Shown: one piece after another, positions 9,900 through 18,623 of the stretch | Layout: each line of letters starts with the position of its first letter | How positions within the stretch are numbered: the stretch's first letter is position 1 | The notes under the pieces: generated by a model | Databases searched by the model: none | What the model was told of the DNA's origin: nothing | What the model saw: the letters and a program-made list of their open reading frames with translations, nothing else | Position numbers and translations under genes: made by a program | NCBI GenBank assembly: GCA_943788875.1 | Contig: CALSSA010000003.1 | Location: 92,511 to 156,510, forward strand | From: an uncultured Pseudomonadales bacterium | Lineage (GTDB): Bacteria; Pseudomonadota; Gammaproteobacteria; Pseudomonadales; Porticoccaceae | Length of the DNA stretch: 64,000 nucleotides | Direction: 5' to 3'

Positions 9900-10483
9900 T
9901 GCTGTGGCGCTCCAGACTTTCGGTCGAGAATGAGGGTGGAATAAATTTGATCCCCATCATCAGCCCAGCGATAAATAAAAGTTTCTTTGGCGCCTACGAA
10001 GCTCAACTCTAAGGTCCCTTGAGGCTCTATATAACCATCGGGAAGAAAGGCAATTTCTGGTAACAGTAGATCACCTCCATCTACCTCATCTGACTCTTCA
10101 AGCAGGCTATCCTCCTGTTGCTGAGGCAATAGCTGCTCCTCTTCATCGTACTCCACCAACCATTGCAAGACGGCATCGTCACTAAGGGCAAAAGGAGCAG
10201 GTGCAGTCACTGCGACCCAGCGATTGCGATAATAGATGACCGCTCGCAGTTGCGAACCGGGCTCCATAACCTCAGTAACCACACCGTAGGCCGAGCCCTG
10301 TAACCTAGAGTTTTCGCTTAGTTGCTGGAGCCATATCAGCAGCCGATCAGCTTCAGCCCCATAGCGCCGACCAAAGGCCTGATTGATAGCCAGAACACTC
10401 ATAGCTGAGATCGTGGCCACAATCATAACCACCACCAGCATTTCGATAAGTGTAAAGCCCTGCTGATTTCTGTAGTTAGTCAT
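9896..10483 (-). CDS. gspH: type II secretion minor pseudopilin GspH
   Basis: A 195-residue pseudopilin with leader MTNYRNQQG and motif FTLIEMLVVVMIVATISA. GspH links the tip complex to the GspG shaft. The protein has an acidic, glutamine-rich insertion (about residues 112-140, DEEEQLLPQQQ followed by LLEESDEVDGGD) before the final beta strands; I do not know whether it is common in this lineage. It starts 29 bases after gspG ends. Confidence 0.93.
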   Translation of the reverse strand: MTNYRNQQGFTLIEMLVVVMIVATISAMSVLAINQAFGRRYGAEADRLLIWLQQLSENSRLQGSAYGVVTEVMEPGSQLRAVIYYRNRWVAVTAPAPFALSDDAVLQWLVEYDEEEQLLPQQQEDSLLEESDEVDGGDLLLPEIAFLPDGYIEPQGTLELSFVGAKETFIYRWADDGDQIYSTLILDRKSGAPQQ

Positions 10484-10512
10484 GATCTGAGGCTACAAAT
10501 TCAAATGCTGGC

Positions 10513-10941
10513 TCATTGGATATTCCAGTTGCCCAGATCCTGATTCGAGCCTTCACCACCTGTTTGCCCATCGGCACCCAGGCTAAAGACTTCGATTTCT
10601 TTGCCATGGGTACCGGGATTTTGATACTGGTAGGCAACGCCCCAAGGATCCTTGGGCAGAGACTCAAGATAGGGGCCATTCCATTTGGACCCAGCGCCAG
10701 AAGGTGCAGTTATAAGCGCCTCAAGACCCTCACTCTGCTGCGGATAGCGGTAGTTATCCAAGCGATAAAACTTAAGTGCGCCAACAACTGTTCTAATATC
10801 CTGAGCAACTCTGGTTTCTTCTGCCTGCTGCACTTTTTTAAATAATGTTGGCCCAATCATGGCGCCCAGCAGAGCAATCACTACCACTACGACCATCATC
10901 TCAATTAGAGTAAAGCCCGCCTGCTTATTATTTCTTTTCAT
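10513..10941 (-). CDS. gspG: type II secretion major pseudopilin GspG
   Basis: A 142-residue major pseudopilin that polymerises into the periplasmic shaft. Leader MKRNNKQAG, cleavage motif FTLIEMMVVVVVIALLGAM, then the conserved GspG body (YRLDNYRYPQQSEGLEAL, WNGPYLESLPKDPWG) and a C-terminal calcium-loop-like end (VFSLGADGQTGGEGSNQDLGNW). Length is as expected. A short 58-base gap separates it from gspF. Confidence 0.97.
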   Translation of the reverse strand: MKRNNKQAGFTLIEMMVVVVVIALLGAMIGPTLFKKVQQAEETRVAQDIRTVVGALKFYRLDNYRYPQQSEGLEALITAPSGAGSKWNGPYLESLPKDPWGVAYQYQNPGTHGKEIEVFSLGADGQTGGEGSNQDLGNWNIQ

Positions 10942-10999
10942 TTCCTAACACCTAATAAGTTATTTATTCAATTAGCGTAACTTGCACAAAAATCTGTAA

Positions 11000-12208
11000 C
11001 TAAACCATATTGTTCATGTCCATAATCGGCAACATTACTGCCGCGACCACGGAAAGAATAATCATGCCCATAAAAATAATCAGTATCGGATTGATTAGCT
11101 TAAGGAATACTTCAATCGCATTAGCCAGACGCAGCGAATAATAATCGGCTACCCTTATCAGCATTTTATCTAACTCGCTGGAGGCCTCACCGCTGCCCAC
11201 CATATGAATCAGAAAGCCACTGCCAACCTTATTTTCCTCAAGAGCTTTTTGTAAACTGCTGCCCCGGCGCATGCTTTCTGTGACCATCTCCATCTTGCTG
11301 CGCAGATGCAAATTGTTAACCACTGCAGAGGATATTTTTAATGCAGCCAGCGCTGGGACACCGTTATTGAGGAGCACCCCCAGACTGCGCGACCAATCGG
11401 CAATATTAGCCATCAATGTCCAGCGCCCCAGACCCGGCATATTTAAAATCATGGCATGCCAGCGCTGTTTGCGAACGGGGTCGCGCATCAACCTCATAAA
11501 CACCAGAGCTGCGGCAATAATTATCAATAACAGGTAGATCCCATAATGCTGGGTAAAGTCGCTGAGACCGATCACAATGCGGGTAATCAATGGCAGTTCG
11601 CGATTTGAGCTGATGAAGATCGCGGTAATTTTGGGTACCACCCAGACCATCATAATGGCCACCACAATAATTGAGGTGCCAATCAAAGTGGCAGGATAAA
11701 TAAGCGCTCTAGTAACAGTTTTACGGTTCTCCGCGCTGCTCTCAAGATCTTCTGCGAGCCGCATCAAGACCCGATCTAGGTGGCCGGCTTCTTCGCCAAC
11801 ACCAACGCCGGCAATCACCGACTCGGGAATTTTATAAGGCGAACGTCGCAGTGCCTCAGAAAAACTGCGCCCCTCAACAATCTCCGAACGCCAGCTCTCA
11901 ACCATGCGCCGCTGCTTATCCGTCTCAGCCTGCTCAATGGTCATGCGCAGCGCATCTTCAAGAGGCAGTCCAGACTGGATTAAAATTGCCTGTTGCTGGA
12001 GCAGCAATGACAGATCGAAATTATTTACCCCAGCCTCACGGCCTTTGCGCACACCAGCTTTGGCGCGCTGACTAACCTCTTTAAGGCTGGCGGGCAACAG
12101 GTTTTTGTCTTTTAACAAACGTCGAGCTTGACGCTCGGAATCAGCCGAAATCAACCCTTCGACCAGCTTCCCGGAGGAGTTATAGGCAGAGTAATCAAAG
12201 GCAGGCAT
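11000..12208 (-). CDS. gspF: type II secretion inner-membrane platform protein GspF
   Basis: A 402-residue polytopic protein with two repeated cytoplasmic GspF domains and three predicted membrane helices (about 168-193 LIYPATLIGTSIIVVAIMMVW, 221-241 YGIYLLLIIIAAALVF, 370-395 LINPILIIFMGMIILSVVAAV). It forms the central inner-membrane platform on which the pseudopilus is built and contacts GspE. Signature SGVPLEDAL-type segment appears as SGLPLEDALRMTIEQ. Five bases separate it from gspE. Confidence 0.97.
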   Translation of the reverse strand: MPAFDYSAYNSSGKLVEGLISADSERQARRLLKDKNLLPASLKEVSQRAKAGVRKGREAGVNNFDLSLLLQQQAILIQSGLPLEDALRMTIEQAETDKQRRMVESWRSEIVEGRSFSEALRRSPYKIPESVIAGVGVGEEAGHLDRVLMRLAEDLESSAENRKTVTRALIYPATLIGTSIIVVAIMMVWVVPKITAIFISSNRELPLITRIVIGLSDFTQHYGIYLLLIIIAAALVFMRLMRDPVRKQRWHAMILNMPGLGRWTLMANIADWSRSLGVLLNNGVPALAALKISSAVVNNLHLRSKMEMVTESMRRGSSLQKALEENKVGSGFLIHMVGSGEASSELDKMLIRVADYYSLRLANAIEVFLKLINPILIIFMGMIILSVVAAVMLPIMDMNNMV

Positions 12209-12213
12209 AAGCG

Positions 12214-13677
12214 TTAAACACTGGTAACACGAAGAACTTCTTCGATGGTAGTTATACCCTGACGAACCAGACCAAAACCCGCTTCTCGGATACTAGGCAC
12301 AGTGCGGCGAATCAACTCTTCTAACTCAATTTCTCCGGCATTCTCATGGATAAGCGACTGCAGCGGGGCATCCACCGCAACCAACTCAAAAAGTGCCTGA
12401 CGGCCAGAAAAACCGGTGTTATTACATTCGGCACAGCCATTGGACTGAAACACAGTCGCACCGGCCTCAAGGCCTAAAAGGCTGCGATTAAACTCATCGA
12501 CCTCCGCTGGCTGGCAGCACTCGCGACACAGTTTACGCATTAGACGCTGAGATATAATTCCGCGCACAGTGGAGGATAGCAAAAAGCTATCCACTCCCAG
12601 GTCCTGAAGTCTGGTAATAGCGCCAGCAGCAGTATTGGTATGCAAGGTTGACAGCACCAAGTGGCCAGTCAAACTAGCCTGGGTAGCAATTTCAGCTGTC
12701 TCACCATCACGGATTTCACCAATCAAAATAACATCCGGATCCTGGCGTAAAATAGCCCTCAGACCGCGGGCAAATGTCATCCCGGCGCGCAAATTTATCT
12801 GCGTTTGACTGATACCAGGGAGATCATATTCCACTGGGTCCTCGACAGTCATAATGTTGCGTTCCTGACGATCCATCTGCTGTAGCGCAGCATAAAGCGT
12901 AGTGGTCTTACCTGAGCCTGTGGGACCAGTGACCAGAATAATGCCATGGGGTCTTGATACCAAGCCTTCCAACTCAGCCTTAGTTTCGGCAGGCATACCC
13001 AGATCATCGGTTTGCAGTTTGCCGGCATCTTTATCCAGCAGGCGCATCACCACGCGTTCGCCGTGACTAGAGGGCATGGTTGAGATACGCAGATCAATAC
13101 TGCGACCCCCAAGACGCACACTCATGCGACCATCCTGAGGCAGTCGGCGTTCTGCAATATCAAGCTTTGACATGACCTTAATACGGGAAACAAGCAGAGG
13201 AGCAATTTGAATAGAGGGGCTAAGCACAGTTCTCAGCACGCCATCGAGACGGAAACGCACCAGTGCTTCCTTCTCGTAGGGCTCAATATGAATGTCAGAT
13301 GCACTTTCTTTGAGGGATTCGGCCAGAATAGCGTTGAGCAGGCGAACAATAGGGGCGTCATTTTCAGCATCGAGTAAATCCCCGGCCTCTTCAATTTCCG
13401 CCGCGGCTGACTCTAGATCAACGAAGTCTTTAATATCTTCCATTACCGACTCTGAAGTACCCTGGCGGCCGCTGTAGAGCTGGCTTAGCAAGGCATCAAA
13501 TTCCTCGTCATCAACGCGACATACCGCTAGCGGGTAACCCGCAGCCCGGCTGACTTCAGCGACAGCCCAATCAGGAGCACCCGGGGCGAGCATTAGATTA
13601 CCCAAATCAGCCTGCAACAGCACTCGGTTGAGCCGAGCAAACTCGTAAGGGAGTAATTCCAACGCTTGCTGCACCAT
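12214..13677 (-). CDS. gspE: type II secretion ATPase GspE
   Basis: A 487-residue hexameric ATPase that powers pseudopilus extension. Walker A GPTGSGKT is at residues 251-258, the Walker B/Asp-box region is DPDVILIGEIRDGET (about 311-325), and the His box is LSTLHTNTA. A tetracysteine zinc-binding element (LCRECC ... NGCAECNNTG, about 386-430) is present. The ATG is preceded by an AAGAGG ribosome-binding site at 6-base spacing. It is the first gene of the gsp operon and probably promoter-proximal; no clear sigma-70 promoter was identified upstream. Confidence 0.98.
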   Translation of the reverse strand: MVQQALELLPYEFARLNRVLLQADLGNLMLAPGAPDWAVAEVSRAAGYPLAVCRVDDEEFDALLSQLYSGRQGTSESVMEDIKDFVDLESAAAEIEEAGDLLDAENDAPIVRLLNAILAESLKESASDIHIEPYEKEALVRFRLDGVLRTVLSPSIQIAPLLVSRIKVMSKLDIAERRLPQDGRMSVRLGGRSIDLRISTMPSSHGERVVMRLLDKDAGKLQTDDLGMPAETKAELEGLVSRPHGIILVTGPTGSGKTTTLYAALQQMDRQERNIMTVEDPVEYDLPGISQTQINLRAGMTFARGLRAILRQDPDVILIGEIRDGETAEIATQASLTGHLVLSTLHTNTAAGAITRLQDLGVDSFLLSSTVRGIISQRLMRKLCRECCQPAEVDEFNRSLLGLEAGATVFQSNGCAECNNTGFSGRQALFELVAVDAPLQSLIHENAGEIELEELIRRTVPSIREAGFGLVRQGITTIEEVLRVTSV

Positions 13678-13872
13678 TTTCTGCCTCTTCCAGCCTCTAT
13701 TTAGCCCAGCATATACCCCAGTGCTTCGCTAGAGCTATTCTATCTCCCAACTTTACCACATTCGAAGTTTAGTCTTGAATTGTTTAACTATTATTACGTC
13801 GCAGTTTGAAGGCGCTCCAGCATGTCTGAAAGCAAAGTAAATTCATTATTCCATTAGTCTTTGCCGCGATCC

Positions 13873-13878
13873 TATACT
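13873..13878 (+). promoter_or_regulatory. possible -10 box upstream of the MAPEG gene
   Basis: TATACT lies 36 bases before the MAPEG start codon in the 236-base gap between the divergent gspE and MAPEG genes. A matching -35 is poor (TCCATT, 17-base spacer). The gene itself has an AAGGAT ribosome-binding site. Nothing else convincing is visible in this gap. Confidence 0.35.
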
Positions 13879-13913
13879 AGACTCGATTAAACTCATTTGA
13901 TAAGGATCACAAA

Positions 13914-14300
13914 ATGGAAATCACTGCCATTATTATTCTAATCGCGCTCCTGCAGTACATTCTTTTTGTTATCCGGGTCGGCCTTAGTCGCAACAAGTAC
14001 AATGTCCAGGCCCCCAGAACCACTGGCAATGAAACCTGGGAGCGGCTATTTCGCATTCAGCAAAATACCCTGGAACAGCTGGTGATTTTTATTCCGGGAA
14101 TGGTCATTTTCACCACTTATGTGAGCGAATCCTGGGCATTGCTGCCAGGGATTCTGTTTATTCTGGGTCGCCAGATCTATTCCGGCTTATATTTGAAGGA
14201 CCCCGCCAGCCGAGGCCCGGGGATGGCGCTGAGTTTCTTTAGTAATATTGGCCTGGTGATTGCCGGGCTGATCGGAATAGGCCTGCAGCTCGCGGCCTAA
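13914..14300 (+). CDS. MAPEG family membrane protein
   Basis: A 128-residue, four-helix inner-membrane protein of the MAPEG family (membrane-associated proteins in eicosanoid and glutathione metabolism). The conserved part is ERLFRIQQNTLEQLVIFIPGM (residues about 43-63), close to the family pattern ExxxRxxxNxxE, and the GRxxYxxxY-like GRQIYSGLYLKDPASRGPG. Bacterial members may act as glutathione transferases or peroxidases, but no substrate can be read from the sequence. Its stop overlaps the 3' end of the convergent DUF1820 gene by 4 bases. Confidence 0.88.
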   Translation: MEITAIIILIALLQYILFVIRVGLSRNKYNVQAPRTTGNETWERLFRIQQNTLEQLVIFIPGMVIFTTYVSESWALLPGILFILGRQIYSGLYLKDPASRGPGMALSFFSNIGLVIAGLIGIGLQLAA

Positions 14301-14635
14301 TCGGCCTTGGGCTTGCCCCCCGCCATACTGGGGAAAGGGAAAGGGCTGATATTGCCGCCACTGGGGGCCTCTGTAATTTTACCGGCGCCCTCTTTTTCAA
14401 CCTCGTCGATTCGCACAATTGATTGCATGGGAATAAAACTGCGTTTGATGCTGGAAAACTCGTTTTTCAGCTTCTCTTCCGCTGGATCCACAATCATCTG
14501 CGAACGCTCACCAAAGATAAATTCTTCAACCTCAAGAAAGCCCCAGAGATCGCTCTGAAACACATGCCTGGCATAGATTTCGTAGACCTGCCCCTGATTG
14601 AAAAAGGTAATGCGGTAAATGGGTTCACTTGCCAT
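14297..14635 (-). CDS. DUF1820 family protein
   Basis: A 112-residue soluble protein starting MASEPIYRITFFNQGQVYEIYARHV, which matches the DUF1820 family found throughout Pseudomonas-like gammaproteobacteria; function unknown. A longer reading upstream to 14731 exists, but the extra residues (rich in R, K and C) do not look like the family and overlap the miaB promoter, so the internal ATG is chosen. The C-terminus is a glycine/proline-rich tail. Divergent from miaB. Confidence 0.85.
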   Translation of the reverse strand: MASEPIYRITFFNQGQVYEIYARHVFQSDLWGFLEVEEFIFGERSQMIVDPAEEKLKNEFSSIKRSFIPMQSIVRIDEVEKEGAGKITEAPSGGNISPFPFPSMAGGKPKAD

Positions 14636-14712
14636 GGATAGTCTGCACAATTTTGACGTTGTTTTGAGGCCGCGATAATAGCACAACCGCCAATGAGTTC
14701 GACGCTTAAATG

Positions 14713-14740
14713 TTGCGAATTGGCCGCGCACAGCTATAAT
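14713..14740 (+). promoter_or_regulatory. sigma-70-type promoter for miaB
   Basis: TTGCGA (14713-14718), a 16-base spacer and a perfect TATAAT (14735-14740) lie 39 bases before the miaB start codon, between the divergent DUF1820 gene and miaB. This is a match to consensus read directly from the sequence; no transcription data. Confidence 0.6.
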
Positions 14741-14778
14741 GCCGTCCCTCTATATTTGATCAAAGAATAACCAGTTAA

Positions 14779-16116
14779 ATGACTGCAAAAACGGTTAAAA
14801 AGCTTCATATCGTGACCCATGGCTGCCAGATGAATGAGTATGATTCCTCGCGCATGCAGGATTTACTCGGTGACAGCCACGACATGGTGCCCACGGACAA
14901 TGCCGCTGATGCCGATGTTATTCTGCTCAACACCTGCTCAATTCGCGAAAAAGCCCAGGAAAAAGTCTTTCACCAGCTTGGCCGTTGGAAGCACCTTAAA
15001 GAAGCAAATCCTGACCTGGTGATTGGTGTGGGCGGCTGCGTTGCCAGTCAGGAAGGAGAGGCTATTGCCAAGCGTGCACCCTTTGTTGACGTAATCTTTG
15101 GTCCGCAAACATTGCATCGCCTGCCAGAAATGATGGAAACCCGCAAAACCGACGGTACCATCGTGGTCGATATCAGCTTCCCTGAGATTGAAAAATTTGA
15201 TCGCCTGCCGACTCCCGAGGCCGACGGCGCCAGCGCCTTCGTCTCGATTATGGAAGGCTGTTCCAAGTACTGCACATTTTGCGTGGTGCCCTACACCAGA
15301 GGTGAAGAAGTCAGTCGACCCATGGCAGATGTATTGGCCGAGGTCGCAGAACTGGCGGCTCAGGGTGTTCGTGAGGTTAATTTGCTCGGTCAGAATGTCA
15401 ATGCCTACCGCGGTGATATGCTGGACGGCTCGATTTGCGACTTTGCCGAACTGCTTCCCTATGTCGCCGATATCGAAGGCATAGATCGCATTCGCTACAC
15501 CACCAGCCACCCAGTAGAGTTTTCCGACGCATTAATTGAAGTCTATGGTCGTGTGCCAGAGCTGGTCAGCCACCTGCACCTGCCAGTCCAGAGCGGTTCA
15601 GACCGGATTCTGATGGCCATGAAACGCGGCCATACTGCCATTGAATACAAGTCCAAAATCCGCCGATTGCGCGCGTTGCGACCGGATATTAGCATTTCTT
15701 CAGACTTTATTATCGGCTTTCCCGGTGAAACCGAAGATGATTTTGCGGCCACCATGAAACTCATTGAAGAAGTGGGTTTTGATACCTCATTCAGCTTTAT
15801 TTACAGTGCCCGCCCAGGTACCCCGGCTGCAGATTTGCCGGACAACACCAGCGAGACAACCAAAAAACAGCGCCTTAAGATTCTTCAGGACCGTATTAGT
15901 CAAAATGCTGCCGCAATCGGGCGCCGCATGGTTGGCACCCGCGCCAGATTACTGGTCACCGGTATCTCCAAAAAGGATCCGGGACAGCTGCAGGGGCGCA
16001 CTGAAAATAATCGGGTGGTTAACTTCCGCTGCGACGATCACAGCCTGATTGGTCAGTTTGCCGAGACTGATATCACTGAGGCCCTGCCTAACAGCCTTCG
16101 GGGCACTCTGATCTAA
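14779..16116 (+). CDS. miaB: tRNA-2-methylthio-N6-isopentenyladenosine synthase MiaB
   Basis: A 445-residue radical-SAM methylthiotransferase that adds the 2-methylthio group to i6A37 in tRNAs reading UNN codons. The UPF0004 domain carries the auxiliary cluster cysteines C16 ([11 protein letters not shown]), C53 and C87; the radical-SAM motif CSKYCTFC gives C161, C165 and C168; a TRAM domain occupies the C-terminus (about 378-443). The order miaB-phoH-ybeY-corC-lnt is the common gammaproteobacterial arrangement. Confidence 0.98.
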   Translation: MTAKTVKKLHIVTHGCQMNEYDSSRMQDLLGDSHDMVPTDNAADADVILLNTCSIREKAQEKVFHQLGRWKHLKEANPDLVIGVGGCVASQEGEAIAKRAPFVDVIFGPQTLHRLPEMMETRKTDGTIVVDISFPEIEKFDRLPTPEADGASAFVSIMEGCSKYCTFCVVPYTRGEEVSRPMADVLAEVAELAAQGVREVNLLGQNVNAYRGDMLDGSICDFAELLPYVADIEGIDRIRYTTSHPVEFSDALIEVYGRVPELVSHLHLPVQSGSDRILMAMKRGHTAIEYKSKIRRLRALRPDISISSDFIIGFPGETEDDFAATMKLIEEVGFDTSFSFIYSARPGTPAADLPDNTSETTKKQRLKILQDRISQNAAAIGRRMVGTRARLLVTGISKKDPGQLQGRTENNRVVNFRCDDHSLIGQFAETDITEALPNSLRGTLI

Positions 16117-16265
16117 GTCTCGCTCTTAGTTCTAGCCTGAGTCTGAAATCTGCTTATATAGCAGCCATTTCTTATAATATTTACGTAATAAAAAATGTTT
16201 ACCCTCTTCTCTAGTTCGCGCTATGCTACAAATATGTTAACTATGGAAAGGCTTTAAAGCACCTA

Positions 16266-17276
16266 TTGAAACGATTGGATACTCAACCATCAGCCTACAG
16301 CATCACTCTCGAGCCTAACGATGCTCGTCGTCTCGCCTCACTCTGCGGTCAATTTGATGAAAACCTTCGCCTGATCGAACAGCGGTTAAACGTTGAGATT
16401 CGCTCGCGGGATAGTTTTTTTGCTGTCTACGGCGATGCGGACGAGTCCCAGCGTGCTGCCGACATTATTTACAACCTGTATCAAGAGACAGCTCATTATG
16501 CCGAGCTGGCTGCTGAAGAAGTTCACCTCCACCTTCGCCAATACGAGAGAGAGAAGCCTATGACTCCACCTGCCAGCAATCTGCAATCTGCCGACAATGT
16601 TGAAAGCTTTTCGGTAATACGCACGAAAAAAGGCAATATCAAACCTCGGGGCTTGAATCAGCAGCGCTATGTACGCTCGATCCAAACCCATGATATTAAT
16701 TTTGGTATTGGTCCTGCAGGTACAGGCAAGACCTATCTGGCTGTCGCCTGTGCCGTAGAGGCTCTTTTGCGCGATGAAGTTGAACGTATCTTACTGGTCA
16801 GGCCAGCTGTTGAAGCTGGTGAAAGACTGGGCTTCCTGCCTGGCGATCTGGCGCAAAAAGTAGATCCCTATCTGCGCCCGCTCTATGACGCACTGCATGA
16901 AATGCTCGGTTTTGAAACTGTAGCCAAACTGCAGGAGCGCAATGTGATTGAAATTGCACCACTGGCCTATATGCGCGGCCGCACATTGAATGGCGCCTAT
17001 ATTATTCTCGATGAAAGCCAGAATACTACCCGCGAGCAGATGAAAATGTTCCTGACCCGGATAGGCTTCGGCTCTACCGCAGTTATCACTGGCGATATGT
17101 CACAGATTGACCTGCCCCGTGGTGTCAGCTCCGGGCTGGTGCATGCCTGCGAGGTGCTGCAGCATGTTGATGAAATCAGCTTTACCCACTTCGAATCACG
17201 GGATGTAGTGCGTCACCCTATTGTGCAAAGTATTGTCGATGCCTACGATGCCTTTGAAAAAGGTGCCGACCAGTAA
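16266..17276 (+). CDS. ybeZ: PhoH family ATPase (YbeZ)
   Basis: A 336-residue PhoH-like P-loop ATPase, the usual partner of the RNase YbeY. Walker A GPAGTGKT is at 149-156 and Walker B is AYIILDESQN. The chosen start is TTG, because the N-terminal stretch YSITLEPNDARRLASLCGQFDENL matches the family's beginning and no ATG is available before residue 99. A candidate -35/-10 pair TTTACC-18-TATGCT precedes the gene in the 149-base gap after miaB. Three bases separate it from ybeY. Confidence 0.93.
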   Translation: MKRLDTQPSAYSITLEPNDARRLASLCGQFDENLRLIEQRLNVEIRSRDSFFAVYGDADESQRAADIIYNLYQETAHYAELAAEEVHLHLRQYEREKPMTPPASNLQSADNVESFSVIRTKKGNIKPRGLNQQRYVRSIQTHDINFGIGPAGTGKTYLAVACAVEALLRDEVERILLVRPAVEAGERLGFLPGDLAQKVDPYLRPLYDALHEMLGFETVAKLQERNVIEIAPLAYMRGRTLNGAYIILDESQNTTREQMKMFLTRIGFGSTAVITGDMSQIDLPRGVSSGLVHACEVLQHVDEISFTHFESRDVVRHPIVQSIVDAYDAFEKGADQ

Positions 17277-17279
17277 CCC

Positions 17280-17741
17280 ATGAGTATTTCCATAGACATA
17301 CAGATGGCCTGTTCATCTGAAGAGGCACCAGACGAGGACAGTATGCGGCGCTGGGCCACAGCAGCCCTGCGCAACGAGCGCGAGACTGCCGAACTCAGCG
17401 TGCGAATTGTCGATGATCAAGAGAGTGCGGCACTAAATCAACAGTACCGCGAAAAATCTGGCCCCACTAACGTATTGTCCTTTCCCTTTGATGCCGTTAC
17501 CCCGGAACCACTGCCTATTTTGGGCGATCTGGTGATCTGTGCTCCTGTGGTTATCCGCGAAGCTCAGCAGCAGGAAAAACTCGTAGAAGCCCACTGGGCA
17601 CATATGTGTGTACATGGTGTATTACACCTGCTCGGATATGACCATGCGGGCGATGCTGATGCACAGGTAATGGAAGCATTAGAAACAACAATTTTATTGG
17701 ATATGGGGTTTCCAGCCCCATATTCTGAAGAGCACGAATAA
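17280..17741 (+). CDS. ybeY: endoribonuclease YbeY
   Basis: A 153-residue zinc-dependent endoribonuclease that acts in 16S rRNA 3'-end maturation and ribosome quality control. The metal-binding motif HxxxHxxxxxH is complete: H112, H116 and H122 in HGVLHLLGYDH. The NVLSFPFD segment is also typical. It is translated 3 bases after phoH, consistent with the known functional pairing. Confidence 0.97.
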   Translation: MSISIDIQMACSSEEAPDEDSMRRWATAALRNERETAELSVRIVDDQESAALNQQYREKSGPTNVLSFPFDAVTPEPLPILGDLVICAPVVIREAQQQEKLVEAHWAHMCVHGVLHLLGYDHAGDADAQVMEALETTILLDMGFPAPYSEEHE

Positions 17742-17770
17742 ATAACTCCTGAGAGTTTATAGAGATAAGC

Positions 17771-18610
17771 ATGAACGACGAAACATCAAACAGCAGCCAA
17801 GATAACTCCTTGCTAAAAAAGATCGGCAAGGTTTTTTCGCCCAATCCCAGCAATAGCGATGAAGTCGCAGATATGCTGCGCAGCGCTGAAAATGAGTCAA
17901 TCATTGATGCCAGTGCACTGCAGATTATGGAGGGTGCGCTAAAGGTTTCTGATCTGCAGGCCAGGGAAATCATGATACCCAGATCGCAGATGAATGTGAT
18001 TGAAGAAGATTTTAGTCTGGAGCAAATTCTGGAGTTGGTGATTCAGTCCCAACATTCGCGCTTTCCAGTGGTGGGTGAATCGGCAGATGATGTATTGGGC
18101 ATCTTACTGGCCAAAGAGCTTCTCCCTCTGGTGCTGTCCGGCAAAGAATCTTTCGATCTTAAAGGTCTACTGCGTGCGGCAACCATTATCCCGGAGAGCA
18201 AGCGCCTGAATATTCTGCTCCAGGAGTTTCGTGAGCATCGTTATCATATGGCTATAGTGGTCGATGAGTACGGCGGCGTATCCGGACTGCTGACCATTGA
18301 AGATGTGCTTGAAGAAATTGTCGGTGAGATTGAAGACGAAACAGATGAACATGAAGCTGTGCAAATTAGCAAGGTCAGTGACAACCTTTATCAGGTCGAA
18401 GCTATTACCGAGATTGACGACTTTAATGAGTTCTTTGATATTGGTTTTTCCGACGATGAGTTCGATACGGTTGGCGGCCTAGTGGTACATACTTTCGGCC
18501 GCCTGCCAGAAATCGGCGAAAGCACGAGCATTGATATTTTCGACTTCAAGGTAATTGATGGCGACAATCGCAAGATCAACATGCTGGAAGTGAGTAAAAA
18601 CAACCTATGA
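17771..18610 (+). CDS. corC: CorC/YbeX family CBS-domain protein
   Basis: A 279-residue protein without membrane segments: acidic N-terminus, two CBS motifs (about 65-185, including IMIPRSQMNVIEED and DEYGGVSGLLTIEDVLEEIVGEI) and a C-terminal CorC/HlyC domain (about 200-275). Family members are linked to magnesium/cobalt efflux and, through ybeY linkage, to ribosome metabolism. It sits between ybeY and lnt as in E. coli. Confidence 0.93.
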   Translation: MNDETSNSSQDNSLLKKIGKVFSPNPSNSDEVADMLRSAENESIIDASALQIMEGALKVSDLQAREIMIPRSQMNVIEEDFSLEQILELVIQSQHSRFPVVGESADDVLGILLAKELLPLVLSGKESFDLKGLLRAATIIPESKRLNILLQEFREHRYHMAIVVDEYGGVSGLLTIEDVLEEIVGEIEDETDEHEAVQISKVSDNLYQVEAITEIDDFNEFFDIGFSDDEFDTVGGLVVHTFGRLPEIGESTSIDIFDFKVIDGDNRKINMLEVSKNNL

Positions 18611-18623
18611 TACGACCCAGCTA

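Noticed and set aside
14636..14731. Longer N-terminus for the DUF1820 protein
   Set aside because: The extra 32 residues are absent from the family as I know it and would cover the divergent miaB promoter region.
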